Under the pieces are notes generated by a model that did not search any database, had not been told where the DNA came from, and saw only the letters and a list, made by a program, of their open reading frames with translations. The translations under genes were made by a program, and so were the position numbers. Source: Streptomyces harbinensis (GTDB taxonomy: Bacteria; Actinomycetota; Actinomycetes; Streptomycetales; Streptomycetaceae). From it: a stretch of 64,000 nt of DNA. The stretch spans positions 1-64,000 of the forward strand of contig NZ_FPAB01000001.1 of the NCBI RefSeq assembly GCF_900116145.1, given 5' to 3'. Each line of letters starts with the position of its first letter. The stretch's first letter is position 1. Below are positions 41,021 to 50,721 of this stretch, piece by piece.

Positions 41021-42577
41021 TCAGCGCACCCGCAGCGCCTTCAGCACCCGCAGCATCCGCGAGACCAGCGCCGCGTACCGCCGGTCGTCCAGGCCCAGCA
41101 CCGGCGGCCCCATCGGCAACAGCCGCTGCTGCGCCACGGTCTGCGCCTCGGTGTACTTGGTGATCCCCTCCGCGCCGTGCCGCCGCCCCAGCCCCGAGTC
41201 GCCCCAGCCGCCCATCGGCGCGCCCACGCTCCCGTACGCCGCCGCGAATGCCTCGTTGACGTTCACCGTCCCGGCGCGCAACCGCGCCGCGATCCGGCGC
41301 GCGCGCCGCCCGTCACGCGACCACACCGAGGCGTTGAGCCCGTACGGCGTGGCGTTCGCCCGCGCCACCGCGTCCGCCTCCTCCGTGAACCGGTACACCG
41401 ACACCACGGGGCCGAACGTCTCCTCCGCGCACACCAGCATCGGAGGCCGTACCCCTTCCAGGATGGTCGGCTCGTAGAAGTACGGGCCCAGATCGGGACG
41501 CGCCCGGCCCCCGGTCCGTACGGTCGCGCCCTGTCCGACCGCGTCCGCGACATGCCGTTCGACCGTCTCCAGCTGCGCCCGCGAGCTGAGGGACCCCATG
41601 TCGGCGCCGTAGTCCAGCTGGGCGCCCAGCCGCATCGCCCGTGTGTGCTCGGTGAACCGCCGCACGAACGCGTCGGCGACCGACTCGTGCACGTACAGCC
41701 GCTCGATCGAGATGCACAGCTGCCCGGCGGAGGAGAAGCACGCCCGGACCGCCCCGGCTGCCGCCCGTTCGATGTCGGCGTCGGCGAGCACCAGCATGGC
41801 GTTCTTGCCGCCGAGTTCGAGACTGGCGCCGATCAGCCGGCCCGCCGCGGTACGCGCCACCTCGCGTCCGGTGCGCGTCGAGCCGGTGAACGTCACGTAG
41901 TCCGCCTCCCGAACCACCTGCGGGCCGACGACGGGTCCGGCGCCGAGCACGATCTGCCAGACCTCCGCCGGCAGCCCGGCCTCGATCAGCAGCCGGCGCG
42001 CCCACAGCGCGGTGAGCGCGGTCTCGGTATCGGGCTTCATCACCACGGCGTTGCCGGCCACCAGGGCGGGCAGGGCATCGCCGACGGAGAGTTCCAGCGG
42101 GTAGTTCCACGGCGAGATGTGCCCGACGACCCCGCGCGGGTGGCGCAGTTCGCGCACCCGGGTCAGGAACAGGAACACGCCGGCGTGCCGCCGGGGGCGC
42201 AGATATCCCGGCGCGCGGCGCCCGTAGTGCCGGGCCGCGCACAGCACGGCCTGTACCTCCTCGTGCGCGTGCAGCCGGGCCTTGCCGGTCTCCAGCTGGA
42301 TGAGGTCGAGCACCTCGTCCTGCCGGTCGAGCAGCAGATCGTGGAAACGCAGCAGTACGGCCGCCCGCCGCCGTACCGGCCACTGCGCCCACAGGTCCTG
42401 GGCGTCCCTGGCCCGCCGGAAGGCCGCCGTCACCTCGGCCGGCGCCGCTTCGGGCAGCTCGGCGAGCGGCCGGCCGGTGAACGCGTTGTGGCAGACGGTC
42501 CGGCCGCTGCCGGTCACTCCCTCGGTGAGCCGCGCGACCAACTCGGTGGGCAGCTCATCGGACCGCAATGTCGTCAT
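41021..42577 (-). CDS. NAD(P)-dependent aldehyde dehydrogenase, succinate-semialdehyde type
   Basis: 518 residues. Oxidises an aldehyde to its acid. VGHISPWNYPLELSVGDALP, KPDTETALTALW and FTGSTRTGREVA form the cofactor domain. Catalytic Glu is in SLELGGKNAMLV and Cys in SSAGQLCISIERLYV. EETFGPVVSVYRF and the C-terminal GVGAPMGGWGDSGLG-like block (here SVGAPMGGWGDSGLGRR) complete it. The order of motifs resembles the GabD2 succinic-semialdehyde dehydrogenases of actinobacteria, but the substrate is inferred. ATG 42577 has TACCCT 6 nt upstream and no ribosome binding site, so it is probably leaderless. Confidence 0.9.
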   Translation of the reverse strand: MTTLRSDELPTELVARLTEGVTGSGRTVCHNAFTGRPLAELPEAAPAEVTAAFRRARDAQDLWAQWPVRRRAAVLLRFHDLLLDRQDEVLDLIQLETGKARLHAHEEVQAVLCAARHYGRRAPGYLRPRRHAGVFLFLTRVRELRHPRGVVGHISPWNYPLELSVGDALPALVAGNAVVMKPDTETALTALWARRLLIEAGLPAEVWQIVLGAGPVVGPQVVREADYVTFTGSTRTGREVARTAAGRLIGASLELGGKNAMLVLADADIERAAAGAVRACFSSAGQLCISIERLYVHESVADAFVRRFTEHTRAMRLGAQLDYGADMGSLSSRAQLETVERHVADAVGQGATVRTGGRARPDLGPYFYEPTILEGVRPPMLVCAEETFGPVVSVYRFTEEADAVARANATPYGLNASVWSRDGRRARRIAARLRAGTVNVNEAFAAAYGSVGAPMGGWGDSGLGRRHGAEGITKYTEAQTVAQQRLLPMGPPVLGLDDRRYAALVSRMLRVLKALRVR

Positions 42578-42638
42578 AGCGGGAGGGTACGGCCGCGGCG
42601 GCCCGCTGCCTATCGGGCCTGCCGGTCCTTCCCCGCGG

Positions 42639-45600
42639 TCAGTAGCGGTAGCTGTCGGCCACCGCGTCGAAGACCTCCGCGACCGTGTCCCCGGCACCGA
42701 CCGGCCCGCGCACCAGGACCACGTGGTAGCGATCCCCCAGCTGCATCACCTGGTTGTGCGCGATCCACTCACTGCCGTCCGCGCGCCAGCGGAAGTTGCC
42801 CTGCGCCATGACGGAAGCACCCACCCGGGTCTCGCGCAGGCCGCTGGACGTCGCGTACGTGTCGGCGCGGAACCCGTCCAGTTCGCCGAGGTGGTCCATC
42901 TGATAGGCCATCGGACCCTGTGCGTACTGGTCGGTGCCGTCCCGGCCGGGGACGACCACGATCTCGACCTCCCCGTCGGAGAACACCACCGCGCCGTCGG
43001 ACGTCGTGGTCCGCGACCAGTCCTCGGGCAGCGACATGGAGAACCCGGCCGGGTCCTCCAGCACCACGTAGCCCTGCGGAAGGCCGCGGCCCCCCTGACC
43101 GTCCGGGGTCGGCTCCCGCCCGCCGTCGTCCGCACCGTCCGCGTCGTCCGCACCGCCGGACGCGTCACCGGACGGGTCGGGCGGGTCCGGCGTGGGCTCG
43201 GTGGACGGCTCACTGCTCACCGGCGGCTGGCCGGCCCGGTCCTGCGGGTCCTCGGCCAGGAACAGCACGATGTAGGCGATCGAGCCCGCCAGTCCGAGCA
43301 GGGTCAGCGTGAGCAGCAGCTTGCCGAGCCGGCGCGGATGGTGTCCGCCGCCGCGTCCCCGGCGGCGCGGGCCGACCAGTTCGCCCCGGCGCCGCGCGAT
43401 CGGCAGCCGGCGCGGATCGGAGGGCCGTCCCGGCTCCAGCGCGGGCAGCGGCGTGGTGACGGTGCGCCGCCCCACCTCCGGTTCCGGCGCGCTGCGCAGC
43501 AGCGAACGGAGCCAGCCGCGCAGTTCCTCGGCGCTGGGCCGCTCGGTCGGGTCCTGCCGCAGCAGCGACTCGACGATGGGACGCAGCGCGCCGCACTCCT
43601 CGGCAAAGGCGGGCGGCTCCGCGCAGACCGCCTGGACGAGTTCGGCCGGGTTCTCCTCGGGATACGGCGGGTGGCCCTGCACGGCCCGGAAGAGCAGGGC
43701 GCCCAGCGCCCAGAAGTCGGCGGGCGGGCCGACCGGCGGGGCGAGCTGCCAGTGGTCGTGCACGGGCCCGGCCTGCTCCGGCGCCCAGCGCTCGGTCACG
43801 GCGCCCACCGTCATGATGCGCGCCTGCCGGGCGCGTTCGGCGGCCAGCGCGGTGTCCGGTCCCCGGTAGCGGGGGGTCGCGGAGGTCTGCACGGCCGCAC
43901 GGGGCGCGGGCGGCGGATCCCAGCCGGTGCGCACGGCACGGCTCTCGCGACCGGGCGCGGGCAGCGCGGCAGGACCCGAGGCGCCCCCGGCGGCGGCACC
44001 GGAGACCGGAGCCGGACCGGCACCCGTACCCGTACCCGTACCGGGAGCCGGGCTCGGCGCCGTCCCCGCACCCGGACCACCGGCGGTCCCGGCGGCGTTC
44101 GCCCCGGCCTGCGTACCGGCCCGGTACGCGGCGATGGCGCCACTGCGCGCGGCCCGCTCCTCGGCGGAGAGCCGGGCACCGCCCCCACCCTCGAAATCCC
44201 ACGCGGCCGGGAACCCCTGGGTGGCGGGGCCCTGCGGCCCGCCACCGCCCCAGCGGCGGTACCGGTCGGTGACACCGGCACCGGCCCCGTCTGCCGGATC
44301 GGCGTCCCAGCGTTCGGTGGCGGCCCCCATGGGCCCGTGCCCCCCGGCGGCGGGCGGAGCGCCCTGCCCGTGCGGCGCGGACGGGGCGGACGGCGCGAGC
44401 GCCCCCGCGCCGTCGTGGTCGTGGCCGTGGCCGTGTCCGTTGTCGTGTCCGGTGGCAGCGCCGTACCCACCGGTGCCGTCGTGACCCTGTCCGTGCCCGC
44501 CGTACGGCTGCGGCCCGTCCGGTGCTTCCGGGCCGCCGTACCCGGCGCCGCCGTGCGACGCGGCACCGCCGTACGCGTCCCGCCCGTCGCGGTCCGGCGC
44601 GCCGTACGGCTCCTGCCCCGCGCCGTCCGCCGGGCCGCCGTGCCATTCCTGGCCTTGCCCGGCGGGCATCTCACCGGGCCCGCCCGCGTTCCCGGCACCC
44701 GCCGAGCCGTCGTCCCAGCCCACCGCCCCCGGCCCCTGCGGCCCCTGCGGCCCCTGCGGCCCGCCCGGTGTGCCGTCCCACTCGGCTCCGGGGCCGCTCA
44801 CGCCCTCCCGGCCCGGCGCGCCGTACGGCTCCTGCCCGGCGCCGTCCGCCGGGTCGCCGTGCCACTCCTGACCGGCGGCCGGCGTGCCCGGAACGCCCGA
44901 AACGCCCGGGGCGCCCTCGCCGCCGGGCGACGGCCAGCGCCGGTAACGGTCCTCGGCCGACGGCGCGTTGCCGTCACTGCTCCACGGGGCACCGGCCGCC
45001 GGGGCCGCCTGGCCCTGCCGGGGAACGCCCCACGCCTCGCCCGTGCCGGGAGCCTGCCCGCCGCCACCCGGCGGCAGGGACTGGCGGTCCGGCGCCGCCG
45101 GCGCCGGCAGCGGGTCGTAGCCGCACAGCACCTCCTCGGCCGCGCCCGAGGCGAGACCCGTCAGCAGCGCCCGGCCGTCCTCGCAGATCAGCACGGTGCG
45201 GGTGGTGACGTTCCGGTGGGTCCAGCCGTGCGCGTGCACGATGCGCAGCGCCGCCAGCAGATCCGCCGCGACCTCCGCCGCCCGGTAGGGGCCGAGCCTG
45301 GCCTCGGCCAGCACGGCCGCCAGCGGCCGGGCCGGGACGAGTTCGCTCACGATCCAGAGCCCGTCGCCCTGGACGAACACATCAAAAACCTGATCGAGCC
45401 GTGGATGGTCCGGCAACTGCCCGGCGGCTGCCGCCGCTTCCAGCGCCCGGCGCACCACCGGGTCCTCGGGCGAGCGCGTGGCCCGGTCCCCCACCCCGCG
45501 CCGCGCCCCCACCGGGCGGGCCCGGCCGCCGTCCTCGTCGACCACCTCGGCGTCCACGACCTCCGGCAACGGCACCTGCCGTACGAGCACTTCCTGCCCG

Positions 45601-45704
45601 CTCGCCGTGTCGAAAGCCCGCGACTCGACCAGTTCGAACGCCTCGGACGGGGTCCTGGGAAGCCGATAGCGATCGGCCAGCAGCCGCCCCGCGTACGTTT
45701 CCAC
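42639..45704 (-). CDS. Transmembrane pseudokinase with large insertion
   Basis: 1021 residues from GTG 45704 (GGGGAGG just upstream; GTG 45737 would add 11). Residues 10-190 follow a Ser/Thr kinase N-lobe and catalytic loop, but the key residues are gone: no Gly loop, Arg42 where VAVK would put Lys, HRN (163-165) for HRD and TGL (182-184) for DFG. Then about 450 Pro/Gly/Ala-rich residues with repeated WHGxPADGAGQEPYGAP units, then a kinase C-lobe (DFWALGALLFRAVQGHPPYP at about 660, DPTERPSAEEL). One helix (about 793-815) and an outside domain (about 860-1021). A scaffold or sensor role is inferred. Confidence 0.75.
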   Translation of the reverse strand: METYAGRLLADRYRLPRTPSEAFELVESRAFDTASGQEVLVRQVPLPEVVDAEVVDEDGGRARPVGARRGVGDRATRSPEDPVVRRALEAAAAAGQLPDHPRLDQVFDVFVQGDGLWIVSELVPARPLAAVLAEARLGPYRAAEVAADLLAALRIVHAHGWTHRNVTTRTVLICEDGRALLTGLASGAAEEVLCGYDPLPAPAAPDRQSLPPGGGGQAPGTGEAWGVPRQGQAAPAAGAPWSSDGNAPSAEDRYRRWPSPGGEGAPGVSGVPGTPAAGQEWHGDPADGAGQEPYGAPGREGVSGPGAEWDGTPGGPQGPQGPQGPGAVGWDDGSAGAGNAGGPGEMPAGQGQEWHGGPADGAGQEPYGAPDRDGRDAYGGAASHGGAGYGGPEAPDGPQPYGGHGQGHDGTGGYGAATGHDNGHGHGHDHDGAGALAPSAPSAPHGQGAPPAAGGHGPMGAATERWDADPADGAGAGVTDRYRRWGGGGPQGPATQGFPAAWDFEGGGGARLSAEERAARSGAIAAYRAGTQAGANAAGTAGGPGAGTAPSPAPGTGTGTGAGPAPVSGAAAGGASGPAALPAPGRESRAVRTGWDPPPAPRAAVQTSATPRYRGPDTALAAERARQARIMTVGAVTERWAPEQAGPVHDHWQLAPPVGPPADFWALGALLFRAVQGHPPYPEENPAELVQAVCAEPPAFAEECGALRPIVESLLRQDPTERPSAEELRGWLRSLLRSAPEPEVGRRTVTTPLPALEPGRPSDPRRLPIARRRGELVGPRRRGRGGGHHPRRLGKLLLTLTLLGLAGSIAYIVLFLAEDPQDRAGQPPVSSEPSTEPTPDPPDPSGDASGGADDADGADDGGREPTPDGQGGRGLPQGYVVLEDPAGFSMSLPEDWSRTTTSDGAVVFSDGEVEIVVVPGRDGTDQYAQGPMAYQMDHLGELDGFRADTYATSSGLRETRVGASVMAQGNFRWRADGSEWIAHNQVMQLGDRYHVVLVRGPVGAGDTVAEVFDAVADSYRY

Positions 45705-45813
45705 GCCGCCTCCCCACCGCTTCCGTGCCTCGGCCACTCACGATACTGGCCGTAGACATACCACGCCCACGATCCGTCAACTCCTGGCCAAGCCAGTCTG
45801 TATCAGGACCGAG

Positions 45814-48420
45814 TCACGGCAGCGGCGAAAACGTACGGAAAGCGGTGTCCCGAAGGGTGCGGCACTCCTCCTCGTCCCACGCGTCGGCGGCACACGTGAT
45901 CATGATGGCGTAGCCACGTCCGGGGTCGACCTGGAATCCCCGGTTCAGAACACGTACCCGGGTACCGCCCTCCGTACGCTCGAACTCCCAGTCCGCGACG
46001 GTCGGGTAGTCGCGCCAGCCCACCGCCGCGATGCCGATGCGCTGATACTCCGTGCTGTTGCTGCGGACGGCCGGTTCCAGACTGTGCCAGGCACCGGCCG
46101 CGTCATCCCCAGGGGTGGCGTTGAAGTCAACCTGCACCTTCGGCGGTCCCCCGTCCGGGGCGCTGAAGATGCCACCGGAGTTCTGACCGGCTATGCCGGT
46201 ACGGCGCCAGCCGTCGGGCAGCGACATCCGGAACCGGAAGGTCTCGTCGGTCAGTTCGGCGTACCCCTGGGGGTTCTCCGGCAGGGTGCCGTCCCCGTCG
46301 TTCTCCGGGCGGGTGCCGGGCACCCCGGACGACTCGCCGGAGTCCGTTTCACCGGCAGGCGGCTGCGCGGGGTCGGTGCCGGCGTCGCCGCCCGGGTCCG
46401 TCCCGGGGTCCGCGCCGCCGTCGGCGGCGTCCGCGCCCGGGTCCGTACCGGCACCGGCGTCGGCGTCCGCGTCACCGGCCGCGCCGTCGTCACCGGGCTG
46501 TTCCGATCCACCCGGGTCCTGGCCCTGCTCCTGGTCCTGCTGCCCGCCGTCCGCCTCGTCCCCGCCGCCGCGCGTCACGAGCAGCGTGGTGCCGATGACC
46601 GCCAGCACGGCGATCAGCACGGCGGCGACGATCAGTCCGCGCTTGCCGCCGCCCGCCGGGCCGGAGCCGAGCGCGGGCGCGCCGTAGGGGGGCGTGCGCT
46701 GCGGCGCGGGCGCCGCCGGCGCATCGGCGGGCGCGGCACCGGCCGTACGGAGCCCGACCACCATCGTCCGGTCCTCGGAGCCGTCCGGGTCGGCCGTCAG
46801 GGCGGCGGTCAGCAGCGCGCGGGTACCGGGCTCGTCCAGCCGCTGCTTGGGCGACTTGGCCAGCAACCCGGTGATGGCCTCGGTGAGCGGCCCGGACGAG
46901 TTGCGCGGGGGGCGCAGCGGGGCGTTCATGACGGCGGACAGCGTGGCGATCGCGCCGCCCTCGTCGTACGGCGGGCGGCCCTCGACGCAGCAGTACAGCA
47001 GCGCGCCGAGTGACCACAGGTCGGCGGCGGGGCCCAGCGCCTCGCCGCGCGCCCGTTCCGGGGAGATGTAGGAGGGGGCGCCGACGAGCATGCCGGTGGA
47101 GGTGATCGAGGGGTCGCCCTCGACCTTGGCGATGCCGAAGTCGGTGAGCACGATCCGGCCGTCCTCGTCCGCGATGAGGACGTTGGACGGCTTCACGTCG
47201 CGGTGCAGGATGCCCTTGTCGTGGGCGGCGCGCAGCACATCGAGGATGGCGAGGCCGATCTCGGCGGCCCGGGCGGGCGGCATCGGGCCGTCGTCACGGA
47301 TGAGGTCGGCGAGTGAGCGGCCCTCGATCAGCTCCATCACGATCCAGGGGCGCGAACCCTCGTCCACCACGTCGTAGATGGTGACCACGCCCTGGCTGCG
47401 GACGGTGGCGATGGCCTTGGCCTCGCGCAGGGTGCGGGTGATCAAGCGCTTGCGTTCGCTGTCGTCGATGCCGTTGGTGAGGCGGAGTTCCTTGACGGCC
47501 ACCTGACGGCCGAGGATCTCGTCGGTGGCCTCCCAGACGGTGCCCATGCCGCCGCGGCCCACGATGGAGATGAGCCGGTAACGGCCGCTCAGCAACCGTC
47601 CGGGGGGCGGCGTGGACATGCCCGCGATCTCCCCGGCACGCCGCCGGGCGGCGGCCTCGTCGTCACCCTCGGCGCCGGCCTTGGCGGCACCCTTGGCGAC
47701 GGCCGGCTTCTGTCCGGAAGCCGGGCCCGGTTCCGGTACGGAGGCCGCCCGGCCCGCTGCGTCCGGCGCGGCTCCAGGCTCGTCGGCGTCGGCGGCGGAC
47801 TCGACCTCGGTACCGGTCTCGGCCTCCGACGTGACCCGCTTCCCAGGAGCAGCGGCCTCATCGCCGCCCTTGGCCACGGCGGCGGATTCCGGTTCCGCCT
47901 CCGGCTCGGATTCCGCTTCTTGCCTCGTCAGGGGTTCCGCTTCCGGCGCGGCGTCGGCCTCGACCTCGGGCGCCGCCGCCTCGCTCTCCTCCGCCTTCCG
48001 CAGTACCACCGCCGGTTCCGCCCCGGCCGAGGACCGCGCCGCCGCGCTGTCCGTGGCGGAGGGTCCGGTCCGCTGCTCCCGGTCCACGGCCTGCTCCTCG
48101 TGCTCTGCGTCCGCCCGGGCCGCTCCGGGTCCGGCTTCCGGTTCCGCTTCCGCCTCCGGCGCTGCTTCCGGTTCCGCTTCCGAGCCCGGCACCGCTTCCG
48201 CTTCCGGTTCCGGTTCCGCTCTCGTGCCCGGCTCCGGTGCCGGCCCCGCGACCGCCGCCGCGTCGGCCTCCGGTTCTCCGTCCCGGATCGCGGCGGGCAC
48301 CGCCCGGGGCGATCCGGCGTCCGGCGCCGCCCGTTCCTCTTCCGCCCGCGTCGGTTGGCCGGCCGCCCGGCCGGTGCGCTCGTCGGCTCGGGTTCCGATG
48401 TCCCCGCTGTCCTGGCCCAT
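45814..48420 (-). CDS. Transmembrane serine/threonine protein kinase
   Basis: 868 residues. The first 265 are Ala/Glu/Pro-rich, acidic and disordered. The kinase domain (about 275-545) is complete: VGRGGMGTVWEA, VAVKEL, ILHRDVKPSNVL (about 405), LTDFGIAKVEG and the APSYISPERARG activation end. One helix (about 593-613), an acidic Gly/Asp linker and an outer domain (about 715-868; YAELTDETFRFRMSLPDGWR). The outer domain resembles that of the pseudokinase next door, so the two may bind the same ligand or each other. Start ATG 48420, with GGAGGGG upstream; an internal MSTPPPGRLLSGRYRL start is possible. No PASTA repeats. Confidence 0.9.
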   Translation of the reverse strand: MGQDSGDIGTRADERTGRAAGQPTRAEEERAAPDAGSPRAVPAAIRDGEPEADAAAVAGPAPEPGTRAEPEPEAEAVPGSEAEPEAAPEAEAEPEAGPGAARADAEHEEQAVDREQRTGPSATDSAAARSSAGAEPAVVLRKAEESEAAAPEVEADAAPEAEPLTRQEAESEPEAEPESAAVAKGGDEAAAPGKRVTSEAETGTEVESAADADEPGAAPDAAGRAASVPEPGPASGQKPAVAKGAAKAGAEGDDEAAARRRAGEIAGMSTPPPGRLLSGRYRLISIVGRGGMGTVWEATDEILGRQVAVKELRLTNGIDDSERKRLITRTLREAKAIATVRSQGVVTIYDVVDEGSRPWIVMELIEGRSLADLIRDDGPMPPARAAEIGLAILDVLRAAHDKGILHRDVKPSNVLIADEDGRIVLTDFGIAKVEGDPSITSTGMLVGAPSYISPERARGEALGPAADLWSLGALLYCCVEGRPPYDEGGAIATLSAVMNAPLRPPRNSSGPLTEAITGLLAKSPKQRLDEPGTRALLTAALTADPDGSEDRTMVVGLRTAGAAPADAPAAPAPQRTPPYGAPALGSGPAGGGKRGLIVAAVLIAVLAVIGTTLLVTRGGGDEADGGQQDQEQGQDPGGSEQPGDDGAAGDADADAGAGTDPGADAADGGADPGTDPGGDAGTDPAQPPAGETDSGESSGVPGTRPENDGDGTLPENPQGYAELTDETFRFRMSLPDGWRRTGIAGQNSGGIFSAPDGGPPKVQVDFNATPGDDAAGAWHSLEPAVRSNSTEYQRIGIAAVGWRDYPTVADWEFERTEGGTRVRVLNRGFQVDPGRGYAIMITCAADAWDEEECRTLRDTAFRTFSPLP

Positions 48421-48799
48421 GCGTCGTGTCCCCTCCGGCTTCCCCGGCCATTGTGACCCATGACGCCGACGCTCCCGCCCCAGGCCCGGCCACCGAACAG
48501 CCCCGGGCGTGCGCAGCGGTTCAGCACGAACCGGCCCGAACGGCCGGGTATGCCCTACTCCTTCAGTCCAGCCCCGGTGGCGTTCCGCCACCGTCCCTCG
48601 CCGCCCGGTTCCCACCTCCGGCGGGCCGGTGGCCACCAGGCGCGCGCCGTCCGTGTGCGCGCGCCGTTCGTGGACGCGGGCCCGCCCCCATCTGCGGAGA
48701 CGGCGGCCGAATCGCCGTCACCGGCCGGACACACCCCGGACGTTCACCGACGCGCGAACCTCCGCGCCCAGCCACACCGCGCCCACCCCGCCCCGCCCC
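48421..48799. other. Gene-free stretch between kinase and glpD
   Basis: 379 bp. It includes an inverted, GC-rich stretch and several short frames with proline and arginine bias that I judge to be shadows. The kinase promoter is expected near 48550-48570 (GGGTATGCCCTACTCC), but no convincing -10/-35 pair is seen. Confidence 0.4.
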
Positions 48800-50506
48800 C
48801 TACAACGGCACGGTGTCCGGCGCCCCCAGCCGGGCCGCGTCCGCCGTCTGGTCGTCCGGCTGCACCTGCGACTCGCGCTCCGCCTCCACCCGCTTCTCGT
48901 AGTGCTCCACCTCGCGTTCGATCTGCTGCTCGTCCCAGCCCAGCACGCCCGCCATCAGCTCCGCGCACTCGCGGGCGCTGCGCGTCCCCCGGTCGAAGGT
49001 CTCGATGGAGATCCGGGTGCGGCGCGTCAGGACGTCCTCCAGGTGCCGGGCCTGTTCGTGCGAGGCGGCGTAGACGATCTCGGCCCGCAGATAGTCGTCG
49101 GCGGCCGGCAGCGGTTCGGCGAGCGAGGGGTCGGAGTCGATCAGTTCCAGGATCTCCTCGATCATCGATCCGTAGCGGTTGAGCAGATGTTCCACCCGCG
49201 TGTGGTGCAGCCCGGTGCGGGCGGCGATCCGGGCCCGCGCGTTCCACAGGGCGTGGTAGCCCTCCGCGCCGGTGAGCTGGATCTCCTCGGTGCAGCAGCC
49301 GGCGACGCGCCGGTCGAGGCCGTGGACGGCGGCGTCCACCGCGTCCTTCGCCATCACCCGGTACGTCGTGTACTTGCCGCCCGCGACCACCACCAGGCCG
49401 GGTACGGGGTGCGCGACCGTGTGTTCGCGCGACAGCTGGCTGGTGGCGTCCGACTCGCCGGCCAGCAGTGGGCGCAGTCCGGCGTACACGCCCTCCACGT
49501 CGTCGCGGGTGAGCGGCACGGCCAGCACGGAGTTGACGTGTTCGAGCAGGTAGTCGATGTCGGCGCTGGAGGCCGCCGGGTGGGCCTTGTCCAGGTCCCA
49601 GGCGGTGTCCGTGGTGCCGACGATCCAGTGCCGGCCCCAGGGGATGACGAACAGGACGCTCTTCTCGGTGCGCAGGATCAGCCCGGTGGAGGAGTGGATG
49701 CGGTCCTTGGGCACCACCAGGTGGATGCCCTTGGAGGCGGTGACGTGGAACTGGCCGCGTTCGGCGATCATCCCCTGGGTGTCGTCGGTCCACACGCCGG
49801 TGGCGTTGACGACCTGCTGGGCGCGGATCTCGTACGTGCCGTTGTCCTCCAGGTCGGTCACCTTGACGCCGACGACGCGTTCGCCCTCGCGCAGGAACTC
49901 GGTGACCCGGGTGCGGTTGGCGGCCAGCGCCCCGTACGAGGCGGCGGTACGGACCAGGGTGGCGACGTAGCGGGCGTCGTCCATCTGGGCGTCGTAGTAC
50001 TGGAGCGCGCCGACCAGCGCGTCCTTCTTCAGACAGGGCGCGACCCGCAGCGCGTGCCGCCGGGTGAGGTGCCGGTGGTGGGGCAGGCCGCGGGAGTGGC
50101 CGGAGGAGAGGGACATGACGTCGTACAGGGCGACGCCGGTGCCCGCGTACAGCCGCTCCCAGCCGCGGTGCTGGAGCGGGTACAGGAACGGCACCGGCTT
50201 GACCAGGTGCGGGGCGAGGCGGCCGAGCAGCAGTCCGCGTTCCTTGAGCGCTTCGCGGACGAGGGCGAAGTCGAGCATCTCCAGGTAGCGCAGTCCGCCG
50301 TGGATGAGCTTGCTGGAGCGGGACGAGGTGCCGGACGCCCAGTCCCTGGCCTCGACGATGCCGGTGCTCAGGCCCCGGGTCACCGCGTCCAGGGCGGTGC
50401 CGGCGCCGACGACGCCGCCGCCCACCACGAGAATGTCCAGCTCGCGTTCGGCCATCCGGGCGAGTGCCTCGGCCCGCTGCCCGGGTCCCAGGGTCGCTGT
50501 CTTCAC
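48800..50506 (-). CDS. glpD: Aerobic glycerol-3-phosphate dehydrogenase GlpD
   Basis: 568 residues from GTG 50506, with GAGGAGG 5 nt upstream. FAD-dependent membrane-bound enzyme oxidising glycerol-3-phosphate to dihydroxyacetone phosphate and passing electrons to quinone. FAD-binding GxGxxG is seen in DILVVGGGVVGAGTALDAVT. The family signatures SGTSSRSSKLIHGGLRYLE (about 60-78) and VVAGGKYTTYRVMAKD are intact. No glpK or glpF is in the window. The promoter region is shared with the divergent UDP-sugar-dehydrogenase-like gene. Confidence 0.95.
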   Translation of the reverse strand: MKTATLGPGQRAEALARMAERELDILVVGGGVVGAGTALDAVTRGLSTGIVEARDWASGTSSRSSKLIHGGLRYLEMLDFALVREALKERGLLLGRLAPHLVKPVPFLYPLQHRGWERLYAGTGVALYDVMSLSSGHSRGLPHHRHLTRRHALRVAPCLKKDALVGALQYYDAQMDDARYVATLVRTAASYGALAANRTRVTEFLREGERVVGVKVTDLEDNGTYEIRAQQVVNATGVWTDDTQGMIAERGQFHVTASKGIHLVVPKDRIHSSTGLILRTEKSVLFVIPWGRHWIVGTTDTAWDLDKAHPAASSADIDYLLEHVNSVLAVPLTRDDVEGVYAGLRPLLAGESDATSQLSREHTVAHPVPGLVVVAGGKYTTYRVMAKDAVDAAVHGLDRRVAGCCTEEIQLTGAEGYHALWNARARIAARTGLHHTRVEHLLNRYGSMIEEILELIDSDPSLAEPLPAADDYLRAEIVYAASHEQARHLEDVLTRRTRISIETFDRGTRSARECAELMAGVLGWDEQQIEREVEHYEKRVEAERESQVQPDDQTADAARLGAPDTVPL

Positions 50507-50664
50507 GGTGCCTCCTCGTCGTTCGCTGCTCCGGGTCCCACCCCCTTGCCCGCCCCCTCGCCCGCGCCTCGCCCGCCGATCCCGCCGGGTGGTGACCCGC
50601 TTTTCGATGCTCTCCCATTTCCGGGGCCCCCGCGCGGCAGAAACCGGACCGAACTGACAATCCG

Positions 50665-50681
50665 CTATATATGTCATATAG
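50665..50681. promoter_or_regulatory. AT-rich palindrome in the glpD / dehydrogenase-like region
   Basis: CTATAT-ATGTC-ATATAG, a 6-bp perfect inverted repeat in a stretch (CTATATATGTCATATAGG) that is among the most AT-rich in the window. It lies 41 bp upstream of the ATG at 50722 and 159 bp from the glpD start. It could be an operator, and it overlaps the best -10-like bases (TATATAT). Confidence 0.5.
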
Positions 50682-50721
50682 GTGCGCTCCGGCGCACAGG
50701 GGAGAAGGGAAGCCGCCGCAC

